Position numbers and translations under genes: made by a program
From: Azonexus sp. R2A61
GTDB taxonomy: Bacteria; Pseudomonadota; Gammaproteobacteria; Burkholderiales; Rhodocyclaceae
Assembly (NCBI RefSeq): GCF_021401135.1
Contig: NZ_JACBFO010000003.1
Span: 248,001-312,000 of the forward strand
DNA: 64,000 nucleotides
Direction of reading: 5' to 3'
In this document: one piece after another, positions 42,323 to 50,232 of the stretch
How positions within the stretch are numbered: position 1 is the first letter of the stretch
How the letters are laid out: each line of letters begins with the position of its first letter
The notes under the pieces: model-generated
Told to the model about the DNA's origin: nothing
Seen by the model: the letters and a program-made list of their open reading frames with translations, nothing else
Database searches by the model: none

Positions 42323-43228
42323 ATGCATCGGGGAATCCTGTGTGGCCTGTTGGCGTCGGCGCTGCTGCCGCTCGCCTGTCCGGCCGAAGAAAGCGCCAGC
42401 AAAATCGGCATCGATTTCGCGTTGACCGCAGCCGGCCAGCCCTGGACTTGCTCGGCACCGCCGGCCCCGCTGGGGCGGGGGCAAGCCCCCAGCCGGCTGC
42501 GCGATGCGCGTTTCTACGTGCATGACATCCGGCTGATCCGCCATGATGGAGCGTCGGTGGCGCTGCGCCTGGCGCAGAACGAATGGCAGTACCTCGACGT
42601 CGCATTGATCGATCTCGAGGACGGGCAGGGCGGTTGCGTCGGCAATCGCGGCCAGCATGCCCGGGTCACCGGCGAGGTGCCGGCCGGCGATTACCGCGGC
42701 CTGCAGTTCACGGTGGGTGTGCCGGTCAGTTCGACGACGGCCGACGGCCGGGTCGTCCCGCTCAACCACAGCAATACCGAGCAGATCGCCGCGCCGCTCG
42801 ACATCCAGGCGATGGCCTGGAACTGGCAGGCCGGCCGCAAGTTCATGAAGGTCGAGTTGCTGCCCGAAGGCGGCGTGGTCCGTGCCGAGGACACAGTCAA
42901 GGTATGGACGGTGCATCTCGGATCGACGGGTTGCGTCGGCAATCCGGCCAATGGCGAGATCGTCGCCTGTAGCAGCCCGAACCGTATCGTCGTCCGCTTC
43001 GACGATTTCGATCCGGCACGCCAGCGCGTGCTGTTCGATCTGTCGGCCTTGTTCGAGGGCTCCGATGTCGGACGGGACCAGGGCGGGGCGGCCGGTTGCA
43101 TGAGTTCGCCGCAGGATCCCGAGTGTCCGGCCATCTTCCGCCAGCTCGGGTTGCCGCTGGCCGTCGATGGCGCGCCGGTAGCGGCGCCAACGCCGGCAAC
43201 GACCAGCGTCTTCCGCGTCGGGTCGTGA
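42323..43228 (+). CDS. mbnP: MbnP-family copper-binding periplasmic protein
   Basis: 301 residues with signal peptide (MHRGILCGLLASALLPLACP) and the four-Cys metallo-mystery-pair signature: RFYVHDIRLI, GGCVGN, MAWNWQAGRKFMKVEL, VHLGSTGCVGN and the end GCMSSPQDPECPAIFRQLGL. MbnP proteins bind copper after their MbnH partner oxidises a tryptophan to kynurenine; several Trp are present (W in AWNW and NEWQYLD). It is followed by the MbnH gene two bases later. The periplasmic location is supported by the signal peptide. Assignment is strong because both partners are adjacent. Confidence 0.92.
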   Translation: MHRGILCGLLASALLPLACPAEESASKIGIDFALTAAGQPWTCSAPPAPLGRGQAPSRLRDARFYVHDIRLIRHDGASVALRLAQNEWQYLDVALIDLEDGQGGCVGNRGQHARVTGEVPAGDYRGLQFTVGVPVSSTTADGRVVPLNHSNTEQIAAPLDIQAMAWNWQAGRKFMKVELLPEGGVVRAEDTVKVWTVHLGSTGCVGNPANGEIVACSSPNRIVVRFDDFDPARQRVLFDLSALFEGSDVGRDQGGAAGCMSSPQDPECPAIFRQLGLPLAVDGAPVAAPTPATTSVFRVGS

Positions 43229-43230
43229 GC

Positions 43231-44436
43231 ATGCGCCGGCTATGCATTCCGGGGGTGTTGCTGGCCGTTTGCGCGGCCTGGCCGGTTGCCGCGCACCAGG
43301 GCATGGATTGGTGTCCCGATCCCGATGAGCCGGCCAGTGCTGGCGGCACCTGGGTCTGGCAGCTGCCGCGCAATTTTCCGGTACCCCGCGTGCCGGCCGA
43401 CAATCCGATGTCGGCCAGCAAGGTCGAGCTGGGGCGTCACCTGTTTTACGAAAAGAAGCTGTCGGCCAACGCGACGGTCAGCTGCGGCAGTTGTCATCTG
43501 CAGTCGAGGGCGTTCACCGACGGCAAGGCCCGCTCGGCCGGCGCGACCGGCGAGCTGACCGCACGCAACGCGCAGAATCTGGCCAATGTCGCCTGGCACG
43601 CCACCTTCACCTGGGCCAATCCGGCACTGGTCAGCCTGGAACGTCAGATGCTGGTGCCGATCTTCGGCGAGGATCCGGTCGAAATGGGCATCAACGACCG
43701 CAACAAGCAGGCGGTGCTGCGGCGCATCGAGCAGTCGGCGAGCTATCGCCAGCGGTTTGCCCGGGCTTTTCCGGGCGAGCGCAAACCGGTTTCCTGGGAC
43801 AACGTGATCAAGGCGATTGCCGCTTTCGAGCGTACGCTGATTTCCGGCGATTCGCGGTTCGACCGTTATCAGCGCGGCGAACTGGCGCTGGCGCCGGCCG
43901 AGATGCGGGGCAAGGACCTGTTCTTCGGCGAAAAGGCGGAATGCTTCCATTGCCATGGCAGCTTCAATTTCAACGATCAGGTCGTGCATGAAAAATCGCG
44001 CGAGGTCGAAACGCCGTTCCACAATACCGGGCTCTACAACGTCGATGGCAAGGGGGCTTATCCGGCCGCCAGCCAGGGCATCATCGAGGTGACCGGCAAG
44101 CCGGACGACATGGGCAAGTTCCGGGCGCCGAGCCTGCGTAATGTGGCGCTGACGGCGCCGTACATGCACGATGGCTCGATCGCCACGCTGGAGGCGGTGG
44201 TTGCCACCTATGCCGCCGGCGGCCGTAACCTGACGCAGCCGCCGCATGCCGGCGACGGGCGGCGTAATCCGCACAAGAGCGAGTTGATCGGCAACATCAG
44301 CCTCAGTCCGCAGGAACAGGCCGATCTGCTGGCCTTCCTGAAGACGCTGACCGACGAGGCCTTCCTCAACGACAAACGCCATGCCGATCCGTTTGCCGCC
44401 AAGGGAGGCAAGCCGCGTCCGGCGTCCCGCCGGTAA
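43231..44436 (+). CDS. mbnH: MbnH-family di-haem enzyme
   Basis: 401 residues of the MauG/cytochrome c peroxidase superfamily. Signal peptide MRRLCIPGVLLAVCAAWPVA; two c-haem sites CGSCH (C85-H89) and CFHCH (C238-H242); further motifs LGRHLFYEKKLSANATVSC, GEDPVEMGIND, AFERTLISGDSRFDRY, and FRAPSLRNVALTAPYMHDGS near the C-terminus. MbnH uses high-valent haem chemistry to convert a Trp of MbnP to kynurenine. The ATG directly follows the mbnP stop. NudC follows 73 bases downstream. Confidence 0.93.
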   Translation: MRRLCIPGVLLAVCAAWPVAAHQGMDWCPDPDEPASAGGTWVWQLPRNFPVPRVPADNPMSASKVELGRHLFYEKKLSANATVSCGSCHLQSRAFTDGKARSAGATGELTARNAQNLANVAWHATFTWANPALVSLERQMLVPIFGEDPVEMGINDRNKQAVLRRIEQSASYRQRFARAFPGERKPVSWDNVIKAIAAFERTLISGDSRFDRYQRGELALAPAEMRGKDLFFGEKAECFHCHGSFNFNDQVVHEKSREVETPFHNTGLYNVDGKGAYPAASQGIIEVTGKPDDMGKFRAPSLRNVALTAPYMHDGSIATLEAVVATYAAGGRNLTQPPHAGDGRRNPHKSELIGNISLSPQEQADLLAFLKTLTDEAFLNDKRHADPFAAKGGKPRPASRR

Positions 44437-44509
44437 GCTGCCGGCAGTTGCCAGATGGCGCCGGTTCGCGGCACGATGCCGGTTTCCTGTTTGCCCGGAG
44501 CCGTCCGCC

Positions 44510-45286
44510 ATGTCGTTCCTCCTTTCCGACGAAAGCCCCTGCTGGTTCGTCCGTGCCGGCAACCGTCTGTTGATGTCGCTCGATGCCGGCGGCAATCTGG
44601 TGCTGCCGAGCGACGGCCGGTGGGCGGTCGGCGAGGCGGTGCGCGATGTCGGGAACTGGCAGGGTCGCCCCTGTCATGCGGTCGACGTGCCGGAAACGGG
44701 CATTTTCCCCGGCCTGCAGCCGTTTTCGCTGCGCGAGGTGTTCCAGTTGGCCGGCCGCGACCTGTTCCAGCTGGCCGGGCGGGCGGCGCAATTGCTCGAC
44801 TGGCGTCGCCAGCATCGCTACTGCGGCCAGTGCGGCCTGCCGACCGAGCGCAAGGACGGCGAATTCGCGATGCATTGTCCGGGCTGCGGGCTGCACGTCT
44901 ATCCGCGCATTTCGCCGGCGGTGATGGTGCTGGTGCGCGACGGCGCGCGCCTGCTGCTGGCTCGCAGCCCGCGCTTCAAGCCCGGTGTGCACAGCGCGCT
45001 GGCCGGTTTCGTCGAACCGGGCGAAACGCTCGAACAGTGTGCCGAGCGCGAGGTCCGCGAGGAAGTCGGCGTGGCGATCGCCAATCTGCGCTATTTCGAC
45101 AGCCAGCCGTGGCCCTTCCCGAATTCGCTGATGATTGCCTTCTTTGCCGATTACGCCGGCGGCGAGTTGCGGCCGGACGGCGTCGAGATCGAATCGGCCG
45201 GCTGGTTCCTGCCCGGACAGCTGCCGTTGCTACCCGATCCGATCAGCATTTCGCGGCGGCTGATCGACGCGGCGCTCAGCGCTTGA
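44510..45286 (+). CDS. nudC: NAD+ diphosphatase / NAD-capped RNA decapping enzyme NudC
   Basis: 258 residues. Zinc ribbon CGQCGLP...CPGCG, Nudix box GFVEPGETLEQCAEREVREEVGV and the NudC-specific SQPWPFPNS. It hydrolyses NADH/NAD+ and removes NAD caps from RNA. The start was chosen at the ATG before SFLLSDES because the upstream frame looks non-coding. The 3' end overlaps the convergent unknown gene by 11 bases. Confidence 0.95.
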   Translation: MSFLLSDESPCWFVRAGNRLLMSLDAGGNLVLPSDGRWAVGEAVRDVGNWQGRPCHAVDVPETGIFPGLQPFSLREVFQLAGRDLFQLAGRAAQLLDWRRQHRYCGQCGLPTERKDGEFAMHCPGCGLHVYPRISPAVMVLVRDGARLLLARSPRFKPGVHSALAGFVEPGETLEQCAEREVREEVGVAIANLRYFDSQPWPFPNSLMIAFFADYAGGELRPDGVEIESAGWFLPGQLPLLPDPISISRRLIDAALSA

Positions 45287-45761
45287 GCCGGCCTTTCACT
45301 TCGTAGGAAATGCCCGGCTGCTGCGGGTTGAGCGTGGTCGGCGGCAACCAGAACTGCGCTTCCCGGCGATTGCCGTCGACCACCAGGCTGCCGTGCAGGC
45401 TGCGGTTGAAGTCGGCATGGCGGCAGCCGGACAGCGTCAGCGCCAGGTTGAGCATGTTCGCGGTGACGCCCGGCGTCGCGCTGCCGCTCAGCCGGCAGCC
45501 GTTGTCCGGCGCCTGGCCGGAGACCACGCCGTGGCGGTCGATGGCGAGCGTGGTCGGCACCACGCTCAGCGCGCCGGGCAGCGGCTGGCCGTCCTGGTTG
45601 GCCGAGTAGCGCAGCAGCCCGCGCCATTCGCCGTAAGGCGAGCCGTAGGCATCGCTGCCCGGGGCGGCAATGATGCGGACGCTGGGGCGCGCGGCGTTGT
45701 CCTGCGCGCCGAGCGGCGCGGCCGCGAACAGGCCGCACAGGGAGAGGGCAATCCATCGCAT
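45276..45761 (-). CDS. Hypothetical exported protein
   Basis: 161 residues from the ATG of MRWIALSLCGLFAAAPLGAQ, a clear signal peptide; an ATG three codons upstream (45770) is also possible. The mature part is beta-rich, with two Cys (GCRLSG, SGCRHADFNRS) that could form a disulfide, and LHGSLVVDGNRREAQFWLPP. I do not recognise the family. It probably resides in the periplasm. It is preceded on this strand by a terminator that separates it from the arsC-like gene. Confidence 0.72.
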   Translation of the reverse strand: MRWIALSLCGLFAAAPLGAQDNAARPSVRIIAAPGSDAYGSPYGEWRGLLRYSANQDGQPLPGALSVVPTTLAIDRHGVVSGQAPDNGCRLSGSATPGVTANMLNLALTLSGCRHADFNRSLHGSLVVDGNRREAQFWLPPTTLNPQQPGISYEVKGRLKR

Positions 45762-45784
45762 GGCGGTCATTCTACGCCGGCCGG

Positions 45785-45830
45785 AAAAAAGCCCCCATGC
45801 TGCGGTCGACCGCAGCCAGCGGGGATTTTT
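45785..45830 (-). terminator. Terminator after the arsC-like gene containing the recurrent palindrome
   Basis: Read on the minus strand, a CCCC/GGGG stem encloses GCTGCGG-TCGA-CCGCAGC and ends in TTTTTT; a T-run exists on the plus side too, so it may act both ways. It includes GCGGTCGACCGC at 45802-45813. Confidence 0.75.
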
Positions 45831-45842
45831 GCCGCGCGGCGC

Positions 45843-46193
45843 TCACAGGATGCCGAGGACGTTTTCCGGCGGCCGGCCGAGCGCGGCACGGTCGCCGTTG
45901 ACCACGATCGGTCGTTCGATCAGCTTCGGATGGGCGATCATCGCGTCGATCAGTGCCTGCTGCGACAGCGAGGGATCGGCCAGGCCGAGCGCCTGGTATT
46001 CGGCTTCGCCCTGGCGCATCAGCTGGCGGGCGTCGGTCAGGCCGAGCTTGGCCAGCAGGCTGCGCAGCGTGGCGGCGTCCGGCGGCGTTTCCAGATAGGC
46101 GACGATGTCCGGGACGATGCCCCGGCTTTCGAGCAGGGCCAGGGTTGCGCGGGATTTGCTGCAGCGGTTGTTGTGGTAGAGGGTGATGGTCAT
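45843..46193 (-). CDS. arsC: ArsC-family glutaredoxin-type arsenate reductase
   Basis: 116 residues: MTITLYHNNRCSKSRATLALL with catalytic C11, thioredoxin-like fold, LMRQGEAEYQALGL and the substrate-binding LIERPIVV. It matches E. coli-type ArsC (glutaredoxin-coupled) and its housekeeping YfgD-like relatives. It begins three bases after selO ends, without other ars genes, so it is probably a chromosomal paralogue and not part of an ars operon. Confidence 0.87.
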   Translation of the reverse strand: MTITLYHNNRCSKSRATLALLESRGIVPDIVAYLETPPDAATLRSLLAKLGLTDARQLMRQGEAEYQALGLADPSLSQQALIDAMIAHPKLIERPIVVNGDRAALGRPPENVLGIL

Positions 46194-46196
46194 GGG

Positions 46197-47744
46197 TCAG
46201 GTGCCGCAGAAGGTCTGGTAGCAGGTGGTGAATTCGCGGGTTGCCGGTTCGCCGTAGGCGGCATCGGCCGGGCGCGCGTCGAAGGGTGCGCGGAGCACCT
46301 CGAGCAGGCGTTCGAAGGGCGCCAGATCGTTGTGTTCGACGGCCGCGTCGAGCGCCGCCTCGACCTGGTGATTGCGCGCGATGTAGCAGGGATTGGCCAG
46401 CCGCATGGCGGCCAGCAAGGCCGGCGCGCACTGTGGCTGGCGTGCCTGCCAGCGGGCGCTCCAGGCGACCAGGTCGGCGCCGTCGTCGTCGCTGCGCACG
46501 GCATCGCCGGCCAGCGCCAGCAGCCGGGCCGGCAGTTGGTCGGCGGCGTCGGCGAGGCGGGCGTCGTACAGCGCGCGGAAGGATTGCGTGAAGTCGAGGC
46601 GCAAACCCTTGATCAGCAGCAGGAAATCGTCGATCAGCGCCTGGTCGACCGCAGCATCGGCCTGCTCGTCCAGCCCGAGCTTGGCGCGGAAAACGCGCAG
46701 CCAGTGCGCCGCATGACGCTCCGGGAAGGCGTCGATGACCTCGGTGGCCAGCGTAACGGCGCGCGGGCTGTCGGCGTCGATCAGCGGCAGCAGCGTTTCG
46801 GCCAGCCGCGCCAGATTCCAGCGGGCGATGCCGGCCTGCTTGCCGTAGGCGTAGCGGCCGGCGCTGTCGATCGAGCTGAACACCGTGTGCGGGCTGTAGG
46901 TTTCCATGAAGGCGCAGGGGCCGTAGTCGATGGTTTCGCCGGACAGCGTCATGTTGTCGGTGTTCATCACGCCGTGGATGAAGCCGACGCCCAGCCAGCG
47001 CGCGACCAGTTCGGCCTGGCGTTCGGCGACGGCGGCCAGCAGGTCGAGGTAGGGCGTGGCGCTGGCGGCCAGCTGCGGGTAGTGGCGGGCGATGGTGTAG
47101 TCGGCCAGCCGTTTGACGCGTTCCGGGCCGTGGTGCGCGGCGAAGTATTCGAAGGTGCCGACGCGGATGTGGCTGGCGGCGACGCGGGTCAGCACGGCGC
47201 CGGGCAGCGCCCGGTCGCGACGCACCATGTCGCCGGTGGCGACCACCGCCAACGCCCGCGTGGTGGGAATGCCGAGCGCGTGCATCGCCTCGCCGATCAG
47301 GTACTCGCGCAGCGCCGGGCCGAGCGCGCACTTGCCGTCGCCGTTGCGCGAGAAGGGCGTGCGCCCGGAGCCCTTGAAGGCGATGTCGCGGCGCCGGCCG
47401 TTGCGGTCGACGACCTCACCGAGCAATAAAGCGCGGCCGTCGCCGAGTTGCGGCGAGAAACCGCCGAACTGGTGACCGGCGTAGGCCTGGGCGACCGGTT
47501 CGGCGCCGGCCGGCACGCGGTTGCCGGCCAGTGCGGCGACGCCGTCGGGGGCGGCCAGCGCTTGCGGGTCGGCGCCCAGTTCTGCGGCTAGTTCGCGGTT
47601 GAGTTGCAGCAGCACCGGCCGGCTGGCCGGCGCCGGCGACCAGCGGACGCAATAGTCGTCGAGTTCGCGGGCGTAGCTGTTGTCGAAGGTGAACAGGTCG
47701 GGCGTGGCGAGTTCGTTCGGGGCGGGGGCGTGCGGGGCGTTCAT
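46197..47744 (-). CDS. selO: SelO pseudokinase-fold AMP-transferase (YdiU)
   Basis: 515 residues: FTFDNSYARELDDYCVRW, YAGHQFGGFSPQLGDGRALLLGEV, the nucleotide/metal-binding FKGSGRTPFSRNGDGKCALGPALREYLIGEAMHALGIPTTRAL, and GVMNTDNMTLSGETIDYGPCAFME. SelO adopts a protein-kinase fold with inverted ATP and transfers AMP to Ser/Thr/Tyr of redox proteins. The C-terminus CYQTFCGT has two Cys near the family's conserved end (Sec in animals). The ATG of MNAPHAP is preferred over a longer non-coding frame. Confidence 0.94.
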   Translation of the reverse strand: MNAPHAPAPNELATPDLFTFDNSYARELDDYCVRWSPAPASRPVLLQLNRELAAELGADPQALAAPDGVAALAGNRVPAGAEPVAQAYAGHQFGGFSPQLGDGRALLLGEVVDRNGRRRDIAFKGSGRTPFSRNGDGKCALGPALREYLIGEAMHALGIPTTRALAVVATGDMVRRDRALPGAVLTRVAASHIRVGTFEYFAAHHGPERVKRLADYTIARHYPQLAASATPYLDLLAAVAERQAELVARWLGVGFIHGVMNTDNMTLSGETIDYGPCAFMETYSPHTVFSSIDSAGRYAYGKQAGIARWNLARLAETLLPLIDADSPRAVTLATEVIDAFPERHAAHWLRVFRAKLGLDEQADAAVDQALIDDFLLLIKGLRLDFTQSFRALYDARLADAADQLPARLLALAGDAVRSDDDGADLVAWSARWQARQPQCAPALLAAMRLANPCYIARNHQVEAALDAAVEHNDLAPFERLLEVLRAPFDARPADAAYGEPATREFTTCYQTFCGT

Positions 47745-47839
47745 CGGGATTCGGTACGGGTCGTGGCGGTGGCGGGGGCTTGCCGGGTTGTGCCCGGTTC
47801 GATGCGCGCCCGGGGGATTGGTTCCTTGCGGCGGCCGGA

Positions 47840-48157
47840 TCAGCGGCTGCGATGGTATGCCGCGACCAGCACCTTGGCCTTGAGCAGCATGATGTCCTTG
47901 AGCATGCGGATCTTCCGGCCGTGTTCCTGGTGCGCCAGATCGTAGATCTGTTTCTTCAGCGTTTCGTCGCAGGCTTCCGGAAAACTCAGCGACCATTGCG
48001 TGAAATAGCCGTCGTAGCTGTCGATGGTCCGGATCAGCTCGAAACGGAGCTTTTCCCGGTTTTTGGGCGGGATCGATGCCAGGGCTTCCTCGATGTCGGC
48101 ATCGTAATCGTGGCTTTTCTGGCTGCTGGCGATGGGGAAATCGATGATCTGCGTCAT
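47840..48157 (-). CDS. Conserved hypothetical small protein
   Basis: 105 residues: MTQIIDFPIASSQKSHDYDA, then EEALASIPPKNREKLRFELIRTIDSYDGYFTQWSLSFP and a basic helical end HEHGRKIRMLKDIMLLKAKV. No signal or membrane segment. I do not recognise a characterised family. It lies between selO and a small membrane protein gene, all on the minus strand with gaps of 95 and 194 bases, so each may have its own promoter. Confidence 0.68.
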   Translation of the reverse strand: MTQIIDFPIASSQKSHDYDADIEEALASIPPKNREKLRFELIRTIDSYDGYFTQWSLSFPEACDETLKKQIYDLAHQEHGRKIRMLKDIMLLKAKVLVAAYHRSR

Positions 48158-48351
48158 GGCTGGCTTGGCGGCTTTGCCGGCGAAGTTGAAGGAAAGACGA
48201 CAGAAAGTGCCATCTGGCGGCGGTTTTTTCCTCGGGTTGCAAATAACGCACCAGGCGGGCCGGAAATGCAGCGCCTGCTTGCGGTCGACCGGGGAAACGC
48301 CGGGTTTTTGCCCGGCTTCCGGTGTCGACCGCCGGCGCGCCCGCTCGATGT

Positions 48352-48852
48352 TCAGCCGGGGCGGCGGCGCCACAGCCAGCCGGCGAGCAGGGTGCCGCCG
48401 ATGCCGATACCGAAGGCGAACCATGCGCTGGGCGAGTCGACGATGGCGTTGTGCCGGCGGATGTCGTCGTCCAGCGTCGCCTTCGTTTGCCCGTCGACGC
48501 TCAGGCCGAGTGCCGGACGGGCGCGTTCCGGGTCGTTGCCGGGGGCGTCGGCCAGGGTCCAGAAACTGAGTTCGGTGCTGCCGCGCTGCCAGTCGCGGTA
48601 GCTTGCGACGATGTCGGGTCGGTTGGTTTCGTAAGCCTGGCGGTCGCCGGCCAGCCGGAAGACCAGCCGCGGCGAGCGCCCGACGGCACCGCTGACGACC
48701 TGCTCGAAGCGGCCGCTGTGGTGGACGTAGGCGGCCGGGTCGAGCGGCAGGCGTGGCGACGGCTTGAGCACGAACAGCACGCCCATTGCGTTGAACAGGG
48801 AGCACAGCACAAGGACGAAAACGAGTTCGCCGCGGGTACGGATCAGGGGCAT
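48352..48852 (-). CDS. Hypothetical membrane protein with two transmembrane helices
   Basis: 166 residues: an N-terminal helix (LVFVLVLCSLFNAMGVLFVL), an extracytoplasmic domain of about 100 residues with FRLAGDRQAYETNRPDIVASYRDW, and a C-terminal helix (AWFAFGIGIGGTLLAGWLW) with a basic tail RRRPG. No family recognised. It is 30 bases downstream of the DUF2894 gene and could be the last member of the motor-like operon, though the link is weak. Confidence 0.62.
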   Translation of the reverse strand: MPLIRTRGELVFVLVLCSLFNAMGVLFVLKPSPRLPLDPAAYVHHSGRFEQVVSGAVGRSPRLVFRLAGDRQAYETNRPDIVASYRDWQRGSTELSFWTLADAPGNDPERARPALGLSVDGQTKATLDDDIRRHNAIVDSPSAWFAFGIGIGGTLLAGWLWRRRPG

Positions 48853-48882
48853 GGTCGATGGCGCTGCCGGGGTGGCGCCATG

Positions 48883-49593
48883 CTAATGGCTTTTGCCGGT
48901 CTTGTCCGGGCGGGCCGTCGTGCGTCGCCGTTTTTTGTCGTTGTCACCGGTCGACCGCAGGTTCGGCGGGCGGCTCGGATCGGCGTGTTCTAGCCAGATC
49001 AGCGTGTCGACGTAGCTCATGAAGGCCTGCAGGTAATCCGGCGAGATGTCGCGCATCGTTTCCAGCGCGCGCAGCACCAGATGCTGCGAGTTCATCGGGC
49101 CGGCGTTGGCCGGCGCCTGCGCCAGCGTCTGCGTCAATTGCTGTTCGGTGGACAGCCGCGACCAGGTCTGGCGGAAATAGGCGACCGATTTCAGCTCGCG
49201 GGCCGGTGCGCGTGGCCGGCCGGGGGCGCTTGCCGCGTTGCCCGGGGCCGGGCGCGGCGCGATGCCGGCATCGTGGCCGGCGATGTGGGCCAGCAGCTCG
49301 GCCAGCGGGCCGGGACCGGCGGTCGCCACGGTCTGCCGCTCGGCGTCGGCCGGGGACGGGGCGGCGCTGTCGAGCAGTGCGGCGATGCGGGCGAACAGGA
49401 TGTCGCGCACCGTCGCCGGCTGCGTGGCGGCGCGGCGGGCCAGCGCGTCGATGCGGGCGAGCGTCAGCGGCTTGTTGCGGTCGACGCCGGCGGCCCGCAG
49501 TTTTTCCAGCCGCCCGGCGAGCTCGGCCGGCAGCGGGGCAGGGCCGGCCGGCGATGCGCCGGCGTCCGGCCGGGCGTCGGGCTGGTCAGCCAT
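48883..49593 (-). CDS. DUF2894 family protein, fourth gene of the motor-like operon
   Basis: 236 residues: an acidic/Pro-rich start, LRAAGVDRNKPLTLARIDALARRA, a disordered Pro/Ala linker, then ELKSVAYFRQTWSRLSTEQQLTQTLAQAPANAGPMNSQHLVLRALETM and a basic end KKRRRTTARPDKTGKSH. This is the DUF2894 pattern, a family of unknown function that accompanies DUF802/OmpA genes. The start MADQPDA overlaps the end of the OmpA/MotB gene by eight bases. No enzymatic motif is visible; it may be a cytoplasmic adaptor. Confidence 0.8.
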   Translation of the reverse strand: MADQPDARPDAGASPAGPAPLPAELAGRLEKLRAAGVDRNKPLTLARIDALARRAATQPATVRDILFARIAALLDSAAPSPADAERQTVATAGPGPLAELLAHIAGHDAGIAPRPAPGNAASAPGRPRAPARELKSVAYFRQTWSRLSTEQQLTQTLAQAPANAGPMNSQHLVLRALETMRDISPDYLQAFMSYVDTLIWLEHADPSRPPNLRSTGDNDKKRRRTTARPDKTGKSH

Positions 49594-50230
49594 CGGCCTT
49601 CTTCGCTGGCGCCGATTTCGGCACCGGCGCCATCTCGACGCGCCGGTTGCGCGCCCGGCCGTCGGCATCGGCGTTCGAAGCCACCGGCTGCTGCGCGCCG
49701 AAGGCGGCGGCAAAGACGTTGTCGGCCGGGACGCCTTCGTCGATCAGCGCGCGGGTTACGGTCAACGCGCGCTGCGCCGACAATTCCCAGTTGTCGGCGA
49801 ACTGGCGGTTGCTGCCGCGCACCGGCATGTCGTCGGTGAAGCCGCTGACCATCAGCATCTGTTCGCTGGCCTTCAGCCAGGCGGCGATCGGCGGCGCCAG
49901 GCTCTTCAGCAACTGGCGGCCTGCCGGTTGCAGCTGGTCGGAGTTGAGCGCGAACAGCACGTTGCCGCTGATGCCGATCTTGCCGTTGTTCAGTGTCACC
50001 CGGCCGGAGGCGAGCGGGCCGGCCAGCGCTTCTTCGAGCGCCTGGCGCCGTTTTTCTTCCTGCTGGCGTTTCTCGACTTCGGCCTGCAGGCTGGTCACCA
50101 GATCGAGCTGCACGCCGAGCACGCCGACCAGGATCAGCACGAAGGCGCCGAGCAGGCCGGACATCAGGTCGCCGAATACCGCCCAGACCGGCGTGGCGTG
50201 TTCGATGTCGGTAGCGTCCATGTCGTGCAT
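49586..50230 (-). CDS. MotB/ZorB-like stator subunit with OmpA peptidoglycan-binding domain
   Basis: 214 residues. One N-terminal transmembrane helix, VWAVFGDLMSGLLGAFVLIL, with D21 in the position of the proton-binding Asp of MotB (DFM) and ZorB. A short coiled coil (LQAEVEKRQQEEKRRQALEEAL) follows, then an OmpA-like domain: FALNSDQLQPAGRQLL, SGFTDDMPV, NWELSAQRALTVTRALI, ARNRRVEM. It presumably forms a 5:2 ion-driven stator with the DUF802 protein and anchors it to the cell wall. The two genes are separated by two bases. Confidence 0.88.
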   Translation of the reverse strand: MHDMDATDIEHATPVWAVFGDLMSGLLGAFVLILVGVLGVQLDLVTSLQAEVEKRQQEEKRRQALEEALAGPLASGRVTLNNGKIGISGNVLFALNSDQLQPAGRQLLKSLAPPIAAWLKASEQMLMVSGFTDDMPVRGSNRQFADNWELSAQRALTVTRALIDEGVPADNVFAAAFGAQQPVASNADADGRARNRRVEMAPVPKSAPAKKADG

Positions 50231-50232
50231 GG

